DNA of 36,574 nucleotides from Candidatus Aminicenantota bacterium (GCA_023133225.1 JAGLWV010000071.1:1-36574); one strand, 5' to 3'. Numbered from the stretch's first letter, positions 8,789 through 18,193 are shown. Notes: generated from the sequence alone by a model not told the origin. A program made the numbers and translations.

Positions 8789-10159
8789 TCAAAAGGCTCC
8801 TCTTGCCAGGAATCGGATATAAAAGATTGTTTCCATCAAAGCTTCACTAGTCACAACAGGTGAAATTGCCACCCAGCGCAGGACGGTTTTATTATCCAAT
8901 TTGGTCATCGATATAGAGCGTTTGCCCTCTGTCATGATTCTCTCATAGATGTATTGCTGCAGATGATCCAGTTCTTTTTCCGGAAAGCCCTCAGGGATGA
9001 TGCGGAAGCAGAGAATCCCTGTGTCAGGCTGGTGACACAGCTCAATATCAGGTTCGCTCTTAAGCTTATCAGCCGCAGCCTTGATCGCGTCGAGAGGAGC
9101 ACGAAGTCTTTTGATCGCTTTCGCCATTCCCTGATATCGCAGGGAAGTCACGAGGGATAGGGCAGAAAAGGGCCGGGTGGATGGAGCTGACTTCAGCCCA
9201 GGATTTGGTGTAGAATCCCTTTCAGGATTGAAATAATCGGCGTGAAGCACCATCCTGCGGAAGTCTTTCCGGCGGCGCACAAAAAGCAAAGAATTTGGGA
9301 TGGGAATTCCCAGTTGTTTGTGCGGATCCCAGGACACTGAATCCGCAAGCTCTATACCTGAAAATAAAGGCTTCCATGCAGGAACAAGGCTGTAAGCCAA
9401 TCCGTAGGCGCCATCGACATGAAGCCAGACATCGGAATTCTCACATAGCTTTACTATGGGGAGGATCGGATCAACCGAACCGGTGGAAGTCGTGCCTGCT
9501 GTAGCAACTACGCAAAAGACTTCTTTTGTTCTTCTCTGATTTTTTAAGGTTCCTTCCATGCGCTTGACATCGATCCGGCGATTTCTGTCAACATCCAGAG
9601 TCACAAGACTGTTTTCCCCAAGTCCCAAAATACGCAGGGCATGCTTTAGGGAAAAATGTGCATCACAGGAAGCTAATATCCTCAGATCGCCTGGATTTGC
9701 AAAGCCCTGCAGCCCTTTACGGGCAAAATCAAAACCGTTTTTTTCGGCTTTCCGGTGGAGTGCCATATACAAAGCTTGTTGATTGGCATAGGTGCCGCAG
9801 TACATAAACGTGGCATCAGAATCAGGGGAAAGTCCAAAGAGCCGGCATAAAGCTCTGCCGCACAGTTCTTCCAACATTGCTCCACCTGGAGAAACCTGCC
9901 AGTTTGTTACACCTTGATTGTAGGTGAGGGCAATCTTTGCCCCGAATTCAGCTCCCTCTTCAGGGAACGAATTAAACATTGATTGGAATTCAGGCAAGTC
10001 ATACCGCATCAGGTGAGGAAGGAGGCGTTCTTTGACCAGTTTGGTTAAAGTCTTCAGGGAGATTCCTTGATTTTGAAAATCAACGAGAGGTTCTAAATCC
10101 AGGGCGACTTGTTCAGGTTGGGCTCCCGAGTATATGGAGGCTTTGGTGTTATTTTTCAT
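8789..10159 (-). CDS. PLP-dependent group II amino-acid decarboxylase-like protein
   Basis: 456-aa ORF with VATAGTTSTGSVDPI, WLHVDGAYG, SVSWDPHKQLGIP (PLP-lysine context). Confidence 0.9.
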   Translation of the reverse strand: MKNNTKASIYSGAQPEQVALDLEPLVDFQNQGISLKTLTKLVKERLLPHLMRYDLPEFQSMFNSFPEEGAEFGAKIALTYNQGVTNWQVSPGGAMLEELCGRALCRLFGLSPDSDATFMYCGTYANQQALYMALHRKAEKNGFDFARKGLQGFANPGDLRILASCDAHFSLKHALRILGLGENSLVTLDVDRNRRIDVKRMEGTLKNQRRTKEVFCVVATAGTTSTGSVDPILPIVKLCENSDVWLHVDGAYGLAYSLVPAWKPLFSGIELADSVSWDPHKQLGIPIPNSLLFVRRRKDFRRMVLHADYFNPERDSTPNPGLKSAPSTRPFSALSLVTSLRYQGMAKAIKRLRAPLDAIKAAADKLKSEPDIELCHQPDTGILCFRIIPEGFPEKELDHLQQYIYERIMTEGKRSISMTKLDNKTVLRWVAISPVVTSEALMETIFYIRFLARGAF

Positions 10160-10201
10160 GGCTGTTCCTCCTTGGAAAAAATGGCAGGCTTGATGTTAAA
10201 A

Positions 10202-11659
10202 TCATAGTGATGCCTTGATGGACTGATTGAGCCTGCGGTGGAGATAGCGGCCTCTTCCTTTCTTGGCGAAACAGCGGTCTCCATCAATGATAAGCTCACC
10301 GCGGGAGAAGACTTTTTCGATTTTACCTCTTATCTCTATGTTTTCATAAGCAGACCAGTCAGTAGCCATGTGGAGAGATTCCTGGTTCATTGTCCATTTG
10401 GCATGAGGATCAAAGATTACAATATCCGCATCAGCGCTTGGAGCGAGGGTTCCTTTTTGCGGTGCCAGACCGAACAGGTTGGCCGGCGTGGTTGAAACCA
10501 ATTCAACAAATCTTTGTAGTGTAATCCGCCCTTTGGATACACCCTCGGAATAGAGCAAGTTGAGCCGCGGTTCAATCCCCGGGATACCGTTGGGACATTT
10601 GTCGAAGCTCTCTGCACCGAAGAGTTTTGCTTCCCACGAATAAGCCGCATCATCAGAGCTTACCATCGAAACACGGCCATCTTGAAGGCCTGCCCAGAGC
10701 CGGTCCTGGATGGATTGGCTTCTGAGTGGTGGGGAGCAGATCCATTTGATGCCGTCTTCTCGTTCCAGCATTTTGTCTGTAAAGATTAAATAATGGGTAC
10801 ATGTTTCAGCGAAAACATCCTGACCTTCACTCCGGGCCGCTCCAACAAGCTCAATGCCTTTGTCTGTTGCCATATGAACAATAAAGAGACGGCTCCCTGT
10901 TTCCCGCACCAGTTGAATACAGCGGCTGATGGCTCTATTCTCGGCTTCCGGGGGCCTGCTTTTGGCATGGTAGCCGGGTCTTGTCAGACCTGAATGGATC
11001 ATCCGCGGAACGTTTTCTTCTATCATATCGTTGTCTTCGGCATGAACCATTAACATGCCGCCAGCGTCTCGCAAACGTTCTAAAATACATCTTAAATCCG
11101 AGTCTTCGACCATAAGTCCCTCATTGCGGTAAGTCATGTAGCACTTGATTGTCGGAGCTCCTTCTTCAACTAAAAGTGGGATCTCATCTAAGACCTCTGG
11201 TCTGGGCTCCGTGATAACGGAATGTATTCCCCAGTCAACCAAAGCCTTCCCTTCGGCTTCTTCTTTTTTGTTTTTAAGAGTGCTCATCAGATTATCGCCG
11301 GGACTCTGATTTGAGAAATCGATAATACTTGTAACACCTCCATAGGCAGCTGCCAGCGTGCCAGTGTAGTAATCATGCACGCTGGTGGTGTTCATAAATT
11401 CATCGTTGAAGTGGACATGGGTATCGACTGCACCTGGAAGCACGAGAAGACCTGCCGCATCAATTTCAGCATCAACCTTATGATCTGAAAGGTTGTCTAA
11501 AGCTGCGATTCGCTCACCTCGAATAAGAACATCCTGTCGCGAGACAGTTTGTCCCAAAACGACTGTGCCTCCTCTGATCAATGTTGTCTTTGTTTTTGTC
11601 ACGATTTTCCCTTCTTTTTTTAGCGAAAGAATCTTAACACCCAAAAATTCTGAAGTCAA
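10202..11659 (-). CDS. dihydropyrimidinase / hydantoinase-type cyclic amidohydrolase
   Basis: 485-aa ORF; VDTHVHF metal motif, TIKCYMTYRNEG (carbamylated-Lys context), HAEDND, FIVHMAT. A GTG at 11600-11602, preceded by a GAAGGGA-like SD, may be the true start. Confidence 0.92.
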   Translation of the reverse strand: MTSEFLGVKILSLKKEGKIVTKTKTTLIRGGTVVLGQTVSRQDVLIRGERIAALDNLSDHKVDAEIDAAGLLVLPGAVDTHVHFNDEFMNTTSVHDYYTGTLAAAYGGVTSIIDFSNQSPGDNLMSTLKNKKEEAEGKALVDWGIHSVITEPRPEVLDEIPLLVEEGAPTIKCYMTYRNEGLMVEDSDLRCILERLRDAGGMLMVHAEDNDMIEENVPRMIHSGLTRPGYHAKSRPPEAENRAISRCIQLVRETGSRLFIVHMATDKGIELVGAARSEGQDVFAETCTHYLIFTDKMLEREDGIKWICSPPLRSQSIQDRLWAGLQDGRVSMVSSDDAAYSWEAKLFGAESFDKCPNGIPGIEPRLNLLYSEGVSKGRITLQRFVELVSTTPANLFGLAPQKGTLAPSADADIVIFDPHAKWTMNQESLHMATDWSAYENIEIRGKIEKVFSRGELIIDGDRCFAKKGRGRYLHRRLNQSIKASL

Positions 11660-11815
11660 AAGTTACACATTTTGAACAGGTGTTATAAGGAGTATTTCTC
11701 TATTATTTGACTTCAAATTTTTCCTAATATAAGCTCATAAAGGAAAAGGGTTGAGAAATCGCTAATTGTCGAAAAAGCAGATCCCTTTAAATAATAAAGG
11801 CAGGGACAACTGTAG

Positions 11816-13957
11816 GTGAAGATAAAACTGAATTGGCAGAGAAGGGCGATAATAATATTCGCCGGGACAATATTCCTCTTGAGCATCATACTAACCATAT
11901 TTGCTGTCCGGGAAGCGGAAAGAGAAAAGTTAATCAGGGAGAGCGAAATAGAAGAAGAACAACAAAGGTCATCAATACTCATTATTGATCAGGTCAAAGC
12001 AATTATATCTGAGGCAGAGGCAAGGATAATCAGGCTGGTTCGTGGCGCTCAAATCCAGTTTTATGGAAAAGAGCTTACTGAAGTTTGCAGGAGGATAGAA
12101 GAAAGCGAAGAAATAGTTGCTGATATTTTCCTTGTCAGCGGGAAAGGGGAAGTCAGTTTTCCGCTCTTCGAACCGCTTTTCCTTCTTCCCGGAGAAAAAC
12201 AGGAAATAAGAGAAAGACCCATTGAGATCGAGGCTGATTCTCTATTGAAAAGAGCAGAGACATCTGAATTCAAGACAAAAAATTATCCTCTGGCAATAAA
12301 GTCTTATCAAGAACTGATGGGTGCGACTTCTGATAGTGACTACCGAGCCATGCTCATAAACAGGATAGGAAGGTGCTACACGAAGTCCGGAAAACACCTT
12401 AAGGCTGTTCGGGCCTATCAAAAGATTTTAAAAGATTATCCAAGAAAAGTAAGCTCTGATGGAATACCGCTTGGAATCATAGCTCAGTATCAGATAGGAA
12501 ACATATACTTAGGGACAGGGAAAAAGATAGAGGCTGCTGAAGCATTCTTTGAACTCTACAACGGCCTTTTGGAATCCAAATGGCTGTTGAATAAGAATCA
12601 ATTTTTTTTCTACCGAAATAAAGTCAAAGATATGTTTAAAACATCCACAGTGGATACAGACGAGACAAGGGATGGAAAAAGTCTCATGAAAAAATGGAGT
12701 GAAATGGAGCAGATTGAAGAAGATAAATTAAGAAAGATGGAGACCATAGAGAATCTCATACAGAAGGTCATTCCCCTAATTAAGACAAAAAAGCCTGCCT
12801 CAAGTGAGGCCTCTGGAAGATTCCTTCACCTCTCTGAGACAATCGGAAAAGAACTTCATCTGGTTTCATATACACATATCAATGAACATTCAATCTTTGG
12901 CATAAAAATAGATTTCGAAGTCCTGGCAAAGAAGCTTCTTCCCCCAATTTTGGACAAGCTTCCACTGAGAAAAGAATGGCATGTCCAGATAAGAGATGAA
13001 TTTGGGAATACGGTCTCTGGCGAAGATATCACTAAGTTGATAGACCCAACTTCCCTGTTAACCTTTTCAAAAGGCTTTGAAGAAGATTTTCCTCCTTGGA
13101 AGGTTAATATTTTTCAAACCAACCCGGGCTCAGCGCAAAGGCAATTTAATCTGAGACGAAATATCTACATCCTCACTGTAGCAGTTGTAATATTCGCATT
13201 GCTTTTTGGAGGATTGTTGGCGATAAGGAGTACGGCGAAAGAATTGAAGTTGGCGAAGTTAAAGTCAGATTTCGTATCCACAGTTTCGCATGAATTCAGG
13301 ACACCTTTGACTTCTATTCGGTATTTAGCGGAAATGCTCCAGAGAGGGCGTGTGCAAGAAGAAGATAAGAAGCAAGAGTATTATGAAACGATAACCAGTG
13401 AAAGCGAACGCTTGAACAGACTCATTGAGAACTTACTCGATTTTTCGAAAATTGAAGCCGGAATGAAAGAGTATCAGTTTGAGGTGACAGATATAACCGA
13501 GTTGGCAAGAGACGTTAGCTCTCGATTTCAGAAGCAGATTGGCCGTGAGGAATTCATCATAGAGAGTGAGATGTCAGGCCAGGTGCCAAAAGTATCAGTA
13601 GATAGAGAGGCAATCTCCCGGGCTCTATTCAATTTGCTCGATAACGCTATAAAATATTCGGGGCAAAGCCGCAAGGCATTTCTTCGTGCCTGGCCTGACG
13701 GGGAAAACATATTTCTGGAAGTGCAGGATGAGGGAATTGGTATCAGCAAGCAAGAGCAGATGAAAATTTTTGAGAAATTTTATAGGTCTGATGATATACG
13801 GAACAGTCGCATCGAGGGAAGCGGTATTGGTCTAACCCTGGTAGCCCACATTGTCAAGGCACATGGAGGTGAAGTGCTGTTGGAAAGCGATGTGGGAAAA
13901 GGGACAAAGGTTACTATAAAACTGCCTGCGAAACGAAAAGTGGATAGAAAAGGTTGA
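11816..13957 (+). CDS. transmembrane sensor histidine kinase with a TPR-containing predicted extracytoplasmic sensor
   Basis: GTG start; TM helix, TPR-like segment (AMLINRIGRCYTKSGKHLKAVRAYQKILKDYP), second TM, FVSTVSHEFRTPLTSIRYL H-box, N/G1/G2 ATPase boxes. Confidence 0.95.
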   Translation: MKIKLNWQRRAIIIFAGTIFLLSIILTIFAVREAEREKLIRESEIEEEQQRSSILIIDQVKAIISEAEARIIRLVRGAQIQFYGKELTEVCRRIEESEEIVADIFLVSGKGEVSFPLFEPLFLLPGEKQEIRERPIEIEADSLLKRAETSEFKTKNYPLAIKSYQELMGATSDSDYRAMLINRIGRCYTKSGKHLKAVRAYQKILKDYPRKVSSDGIPLGIIAQYQIGNIYLGTGKKIEAAEAFFELYNGLLESKWLLNKNQFFFYRNKVKDMFKTSTVDTDETRDGKSLMKKWSEMEQIEEDKLRKMETIENLIQKVIPLIKTKKPASSEASGRFLHLSETIGKELHLVSYTHINEHSIFGIKIDFEVLAKKLLPPILDKLPLRKEWHVQIRDEFGNTVSGEDITKLIDPTSLLTFSKGFEEDFPPWKVNIFQTNPGSAQRQFNLRRNIYILTVAVVIFALLFGGLLAIRSTAKELKLAKLKSDFVSTVSHEFRTPLTSIRYLAEMLQRGRVQEEDKKQEYYETITSESERLNRLIENLLDFSKIEAGMKEYQFEVTDITELARDVSSRFQKQIGREEFIIESEMSGQVPKVSVDREAISRALFNLLDNAIKYSGQSRKAFLRAWPDGENIFLEVQDEGIGISKQEQMKIFEKFYRSDDIRNSRIEGSGIGLTLVAHIVKAHGGEVLLESDVGKGTKVTIKLPAKRKVDRKG

Positions 13958-13962
13958 TAAAA

Positions 13963-14655
13963 ATGGCGGAAAAAATGGATAAGATTTTAATTGTCGAGGA
14001 TGACAAAGCCATTCTCATGGGATTAAAAGATGACCTGGAGTTCGAGGGATACGGAGTCTCTATAGCCTTGGACGGCAAGGAGGGTTTAAAGCAGGCCATG
14101 GAGAAGGAGTTCCAGTTGATAATCCTTGATATATTGCTTCCAGAACTGAATGGCTTCGAGGTGTGCAAGAAGCTCAGAGAAGCAGGGAAAGACACACCGA
14201 TTCTGATGCTTACAGCGGCAAGGACAGAGGAGATGGATAAAGTGTTAGGGCTGGAGTTGGGCGCTGATGACTATGTCACAAAGCCTGTGGGATCAAGGGA
14301 GCTGGTGGCAAGAGTGAAGGCTATTTTAAGAAGGGCAAGACAGAAGGAGAAGAGTGGAGAAATTTACGAATTTGGTGATATCTCCGTAAATTTTAAAAGC
14401 CACGAGGTTCTCAAAGCCGGGCAGCAATTACACTTGACCGCTTTAGAATTTAAGCTGCTCAAGCTCTTCATCGAACACAGAGGAGAAGTACTGACTAGAG
14501 ATACCATGCTCGGTGAAACGTGGGGCGATGCTATTGTTTCTCCCCGGACAATAGATCCACATATCGTCCACCTGAGAAAGAAGATAGAGAATAATCCTTC
14601 TAACCCGGAATATATTATCAGTGTCAGAGGTGTCGGATACAAGTTTAACGGGTAA
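13963..14655 (+). CDS. OmpR/PhoB-family response regulator
   Basis: KILIVEDDKAILMGL receiver, IILDILLPELNGFEV, K in DDYVTKPVG, C-terminal winged helix (SPRTIDPHIVHLRKKIENNPSNPEYIISVRGVGYKF). ORF track starts at TTG 13954; ATG 13963 is the more likely start. Confidence 0.96.
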   Translation: MAEKMDKILIVEDDKAILMGLKDDLEFEGYGVSIALDGKEGLKQAMEKEFQLIILDILLPELNGFEVCKKLREAGKDTPILMLTAARTEEMDKVLGLELGADDYVTKPVGSRELVARVKAILRRARQKEKSGEIYEFGDISVNFKSHEVLKAGQQLHLTALEFKLLKLFIEHRGEVLTRDTMLGETWGDAIVSPRTIDPHIVHLRKKIENNPSNPEYIISVRGVGYKFNG

Positions 14656-14658
14656 GAA

Positions 14659-14700
14659 AATCTCAACTAAAAATTATTGAAAACTCAACTCAGTCTTAAC
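14659..14700 (-). promoter_or_regulatory. Second array of the same box (reverse orientation) with 11/22-bp spacing
   Basis: AATCTCAAC 14659-14667, AAACTCAAC 14681-14689, AGTCTTAAC 14692-14700 (reverse complements GTTGAGATT, GTTGAGTTT, GTTAAGACT). Confidence 0.5.
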
Positions 14701-14705
14701 ACTTA

Positions 14706-16886
14706 TTGGGAGGGAATTTGATATTATTCTCCAGGAAAAAGAATTTGAGAGGATATTTGATTGTGAATCCAACAAAAATTCACTTTTTGTTCTTCATAGC
14801 AATATTGATCCTGTTTTCTTTTACTCTTTTGCAAGAAGCCCTGTCCCAAGAATCAGCCGAGCAGCTCTACGAAGCCGCGTTATTTAAGAAGGAAGCAGAA
14901 GGAAATTTGGAAGGAGCTATAGAAATCTTCCGAAAGATTATCGCGGAGTTTCCTGAGAACAGAAAGATAGCCGCAAAAGCCCAGCTTCAAATCGGGCTGT
15001 GCTACGAAAAATTAGGCCTTAAAGAAGCCCAAAAAGCTTTTCAGAATGTTGTGGATAACTATCCTGAGCAGACAGAAATGGTTAATGTGGCAAAACAAAA
15101 ACTATCCCGTCTCTTGAGAGCTAAGACTGTCATCGAAAAAGGTGATAAGCGATTGAGAATGCGCAAGGTTTTCACAGGACATCCCAGAGACTTTGTAGGT
15201 ACACCTTCTCCTGATGGGCGATATCTTTCAACAGTGGATTGGGAGACAGGCGACCTGGCCATAAAAGAAATTCCCACAGGAAAGCTGCGTCGCCTCACCC
15301 ATAAGGAAAGTCGGAAGAAGTCGCAGGAGTATGCTTTCCTCTCCATATGGTCTCCTGATGGGAAAAAAGTGGCCTATTCCTGGCTTAATGAAGAGGAATT
15401 TTTTGAACTTCGTATCATCGGTCTGGACGGGGCAGAGCCTCGGATTCTCTATCGAAACAAAGAAAAATTCTTAGTTCAACCGTTTGAATGGTCCCCTGAC
15501 GGCAAACACATTTTGGCAGGACTTGGGGAATACCAAAGGATTACCCAAATAGCTACCATCTCTGTCTTGGATGGGTCGGTCCATATTCTCAAAGAGGGCT
15601 TGATCAACTCCGGACTCTATTCGTCAGACGGAAATTTCATCATCTATGATTTTGTTTCGATAGCTCAAGAGTCCCGGGGAAGTGATATTGCGTTGCTCCC
15701 TGTTCAGGGAGGTGAGGAAATTTCTCTGGTTAAACATCCTGCTCACGACTTCTCGCTCTGCTGGGATCTCCAAGGAGAGAGGCTGCTTTTTATGAGCGAC
15801 CGGACAGGAAATATGGATATATGGGCTCTTGAGGTGCAGGATGGAAAACCTCAGGGAAAACCCTATCTCATCAAAAAAAATATGGGAAGGATATCCCCAC
15901 TGGGTTTCACTGAGAGTGGTGCCTTGTATTACGAGATATATACAAGTATGGAGGATGTTTATACCGCGACTCTGGATTTAGAGCAAAATTCTCTTTTAGC
16001 TCTACCAAGCAGAGCAGAAAGCTTGTTTATCGGAGCTAACGGTTCTCCTGACTTCTCTCCGGACGGGAAATACCTTGCCTATATCTCAAAACGGACCTTC
16101 GGGCCTGGGCGCTTCGAACCCCTGGCTATATGTATTCTTTCTCTGGAGTCGGGCATAAAACGTGAACTTTTCCCAGACCTAGAGAATATGAGGTTTATCC
16201 GCTGGTCTGCTGATGGGAAAAATTTCTTTTCTTTTGGATTCGACAAAAAAGGACTCAAGGGTCTGTATTCCATTGATGCCCAAACAGGCGAAGTAGATCT
16301 TATCTTGAAGTGTAAGATACTTGAGGAGTTTATCCCTGAGATCGATGTGTTCCCTGATGGAAAAAAGATTGTCTACAAGAAATACAAGAGGGCAAAGGCA
16401 GGAACGGGTAGTATCATGAGCATAAGAGTCCGGGATATTCAAAGCGGGAAAGAAGAAGAGATTTATCATGAGGAGAATGCTTCGGAGAGTCATCATGTGG
16501 CTTTATCTTCTGATGGGAAGTGGATAGCTTTTGATGACATAGATTCACGATGGATTTTGAAAGTCATCAGAGTCACAGGAGGAGATTCCAGAGAGTTATG
16601 TAGAACAAGATCTGGAGAAAGTCTTTCTTCATTCGATTGGCGGCCTGACAGCCGAGAAATATTTTTTACAAAATGGATAAAAGGCAAAAAACTCACTCAG
16701 TTATGGCGATTGAGTTTAGAGGGTGAAGAACCACAAAGAATTGAGTTACCCATAAGGGTAATGAGGGAATTTTGTTTTCATCCGGACGGGAAGCGAATTG
16801 CCTTTAGTGCAGCCTACAGAGAAGTAGAGATCTGGGTGATGGAAAATTTGCTTCGCCTTAAGAAAGTCGAAAAAATATTCAAATGA
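14706..16886 (+). CDS. TPR plus TolB/PD40-type beta-propeller protein with N-terminal signal/TM
   Basis: N-terminal hydrophobic segment, TPR (IFRKIIAEFPENRKIAAKAQLQIGLCYEKLG), repeated SPDGK motifs. Start is uncertain: TTG 14706 in the track, downstream TTG/GTG possible. Confidence 0.88.
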   Translation: MGGNLILFSRKKNLRGYLIVNPTKIHFLFFIAILILFSFTLLQEALSQESAEQLYEAALFKKEAEGNLEGAIEIFRKIIAEFPENRKIAAKAQLQIGLCYEKLGLKEAQKAFQNVVDNYPEQTEMVNVAKQKLSRLLRAKTVIEKGDKRLRMRKVFTGHPRDFVGTPSPDGRYLSTVDWETGDLAIKEIPTGKLRRLTHKESRKKSQEYAFLSIWSPDGKKVAYSWLNEEEFFELRIIGLDGAEPRILYRNKEKFLVQPFEWSPDGKHILAGLGEYQRITQIATISVLDGSVHILKEGLINSGLYSSDGNFIIYDFVSIAQESRGSDIALLPVQGGEEISLVKHPAHDFSLCWDLQGERLLFMSDRTGNMDIWALEVQDGKPQGKPYLIKKNMGRISPLGFTESGALYYEIYTSMEDVYTATLDLEQNSLLALPSRAESLFIGANGSPDFSPDGKYLAYISKRTFGPGRFEPLAICILSLESGIKRELFPDLENMRFIRWSADGKNFFSFGFDKKGLKGLYSIDAQTGEVDLILKCKILEEFIPEIDVFPDGKKIVYKKYKRAKAGTGSIMSIRVRDIQSGKEEEIYHEENASESHHVALSSDGKWIAFDDIDSRWILKVIRVTGGDSRELCRTRSGESLSSFDWRPDSREIFFTKWIKGKKLTQLWRLSLEGEEPQRIELPIRVMREFCFHPDGKRIAFSAAYREVEIWVMENLLRLKKVEKIFK

Positions 16887-17003
16887 CAACTGTATGTCAT
16901 CGCGAGCGAAGCGTGGCGATCCACTGTTACGAAGCCTGAAAGGCCGTGGCAATCCCGAGGAATTGCTTCGTTGCTAACGTTTTTCGCAATGACGACTGTC
17001 ACG
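16885..17003. repeat. REP-like dispersed palindromic repeat remnant (GTCATcGCGAGCGAAGCG ... GAATTGCTTCGTTGCTAACG..TTCGCAATGAC)
   Basis: Imperfect inverted arms GTCATCGCGAGCGAAGC / GCTTCG...CGCAATGAC immediately after the stop of 14706..16886. Confidence 0.7.
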
Positions 17004-17019
17004 TCACTTTGACAGCCTT

Positions 17020-17075
17020 AGAAATCAGGGACATGTACCGATTTTGTGAAATCGGTAACGTGTCCCATGATTTCT
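17020..17075 (+). repeat. 56-nt hairpin repeat, copy 2
   Basis: Identical to copy 1 by direct reading. Confidence 0.95.
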
Positions 17076-17124
17076 AGAGCTGGGACTAAGATTTGCTCCC
17101 TCTTCCTATAAGATTTGTTCTTTA

Positions 17125-18108
17125 TTAGTTAGTGGTCGGATTCTTGATAAAGTCGATGTAGAAAGAGAAGTTGCCTGTTGCTTCAAGTGGAACGATGGTC
17201 ACCGTCTTAACGCCTCCTTTTTTCCCTTTTCCTTCTGCTCTTTGTGTATATTGTTCTTGAAACAGGAGGTCTGCGTCTAGGCTATCTGTTGTATAGGGGT
17301 TACTTCCAACACATATTCTCCATACTCCATCGCTACTTGTTATTCCATTGTGATAGATATAACTACTTTCCTCCAGTCTCACAATCCAGATGTTCATATT
17401 ATTAAAAATACCATCATCGTAGTTTCTCTCATCGCATTCTACATTGTGGAATTCAGTCTCAGGATTAAGAAAATCTTCTTGATTCTGCACACGGATCTTA
17501 ATCCAGTCAGAATAACTTGTGAATTTAACTGGAACATCATATTCCCAATTTTCATCTTCAATACCATCAATGATATAACCTAAACCTTTCGTAAATGAAC
17601 CTTGGCCAACCTGAAATTTCAGATTAAAATATTCGTAATTATCACCATTATCCGTATAAGGCTGATGCCTGTTCAAAAAACACTCCATGCATATTGCTGG
17701 AATGTTACTGCAGCCTCCGGGAAAGATGCAGGAGGGCCCTTCATCTGGATAGATTACATAATCATCAAAATAAACATTTTGAAAGCCCGCAAAACGACCT
17801 GTAGGATTGAGCAGCTTGAAAGAGAAATAATAATGAAATGCGGTTTGACCTTTACCAATCCTCGAAGAACCTTTTTCCACTTTTATTCTGACATCAATAT
17901 CATTGTTTATGTACGTAAAGCCGTCACCGTATAACATTGTACCTTCAGTTTCTGCTACCGGAAGCTGAACTGCCCAAGTCGCTTCTGGTGGTTTAACGGG
18001 TTTCTTGCCAATACTATTAGCCTGCAGAGAGCTGATTCCAAAGAAAATCAAGGTGCAAATAGCAACACCTAAAATTCCAAAAAGACTCAATTTTCGGATT
18101 TTTCTCAT
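17125..18108 (-). CDS. secreted protein of unknown function
   Basis: 327-aa ORF with signal peptide (MRKIRKLSLFGILGVAICTLIFFGISSLQA), Cys-rich CIFPGGCSNIPAICMECF segment, AGGAGG SD upstream (reverse strand). Confidence 0.8.
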   Translation of the reverse strand: MRKIRKLSLFGILGVAICTLIFFGISSLQANSIGKKPVKPPEATWAVQLPVAETEGTMLYGDGFTYINNDIDVRIKVEKGSSRIGKGQTAFHYYFSFKLLNPTGRFAGFQNVYFDDYVIYPDEGPSCIFPGGCSNIPAICMECFLNRHQPYTDNGDNYEYFNLKFQVGQGSFTKGLGYIIDGIEDENWEYDVPVKFTSYSDWIKIRVQNQEDFLNPETEFHNVECDERNYDDGIFNNMNIWIVRLEESSYIYHNGITSSDGVWRICVGSNPYTTDSLDADLLFQEQYTQRAEGKGKKGGVKTVTIVPLEATGNFSFYIDFIKNPTTN

Positions 18109-18137
18109 AAAAACCTCCTTTTCTCCTTTTTATTTTC

Positions 18138-18193
18138 AGAAATCAGGGACATGTACCGATTTTGTGAAATCGGTAACGTGTCCCATGATTTCT
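18138..18193 (+). repeat. 56-nt hairpin repeat, copy 3
   Basis: Identical to copy 1 by direct reading; same orientation. Confidence 0.95.

Noticed and set aside
11630-11638. Single AATCTTAAC box near the hydantoinase start
   Set aside because: Isolated copy without 11-bp-spaced partners, so not counted with the two arrays.
17020-18193. CRISPR-like direct repeats
   Set aside because: Only two local copies separated by more than 1 kb containing a gene; no spacer periodicity and no cas genes.
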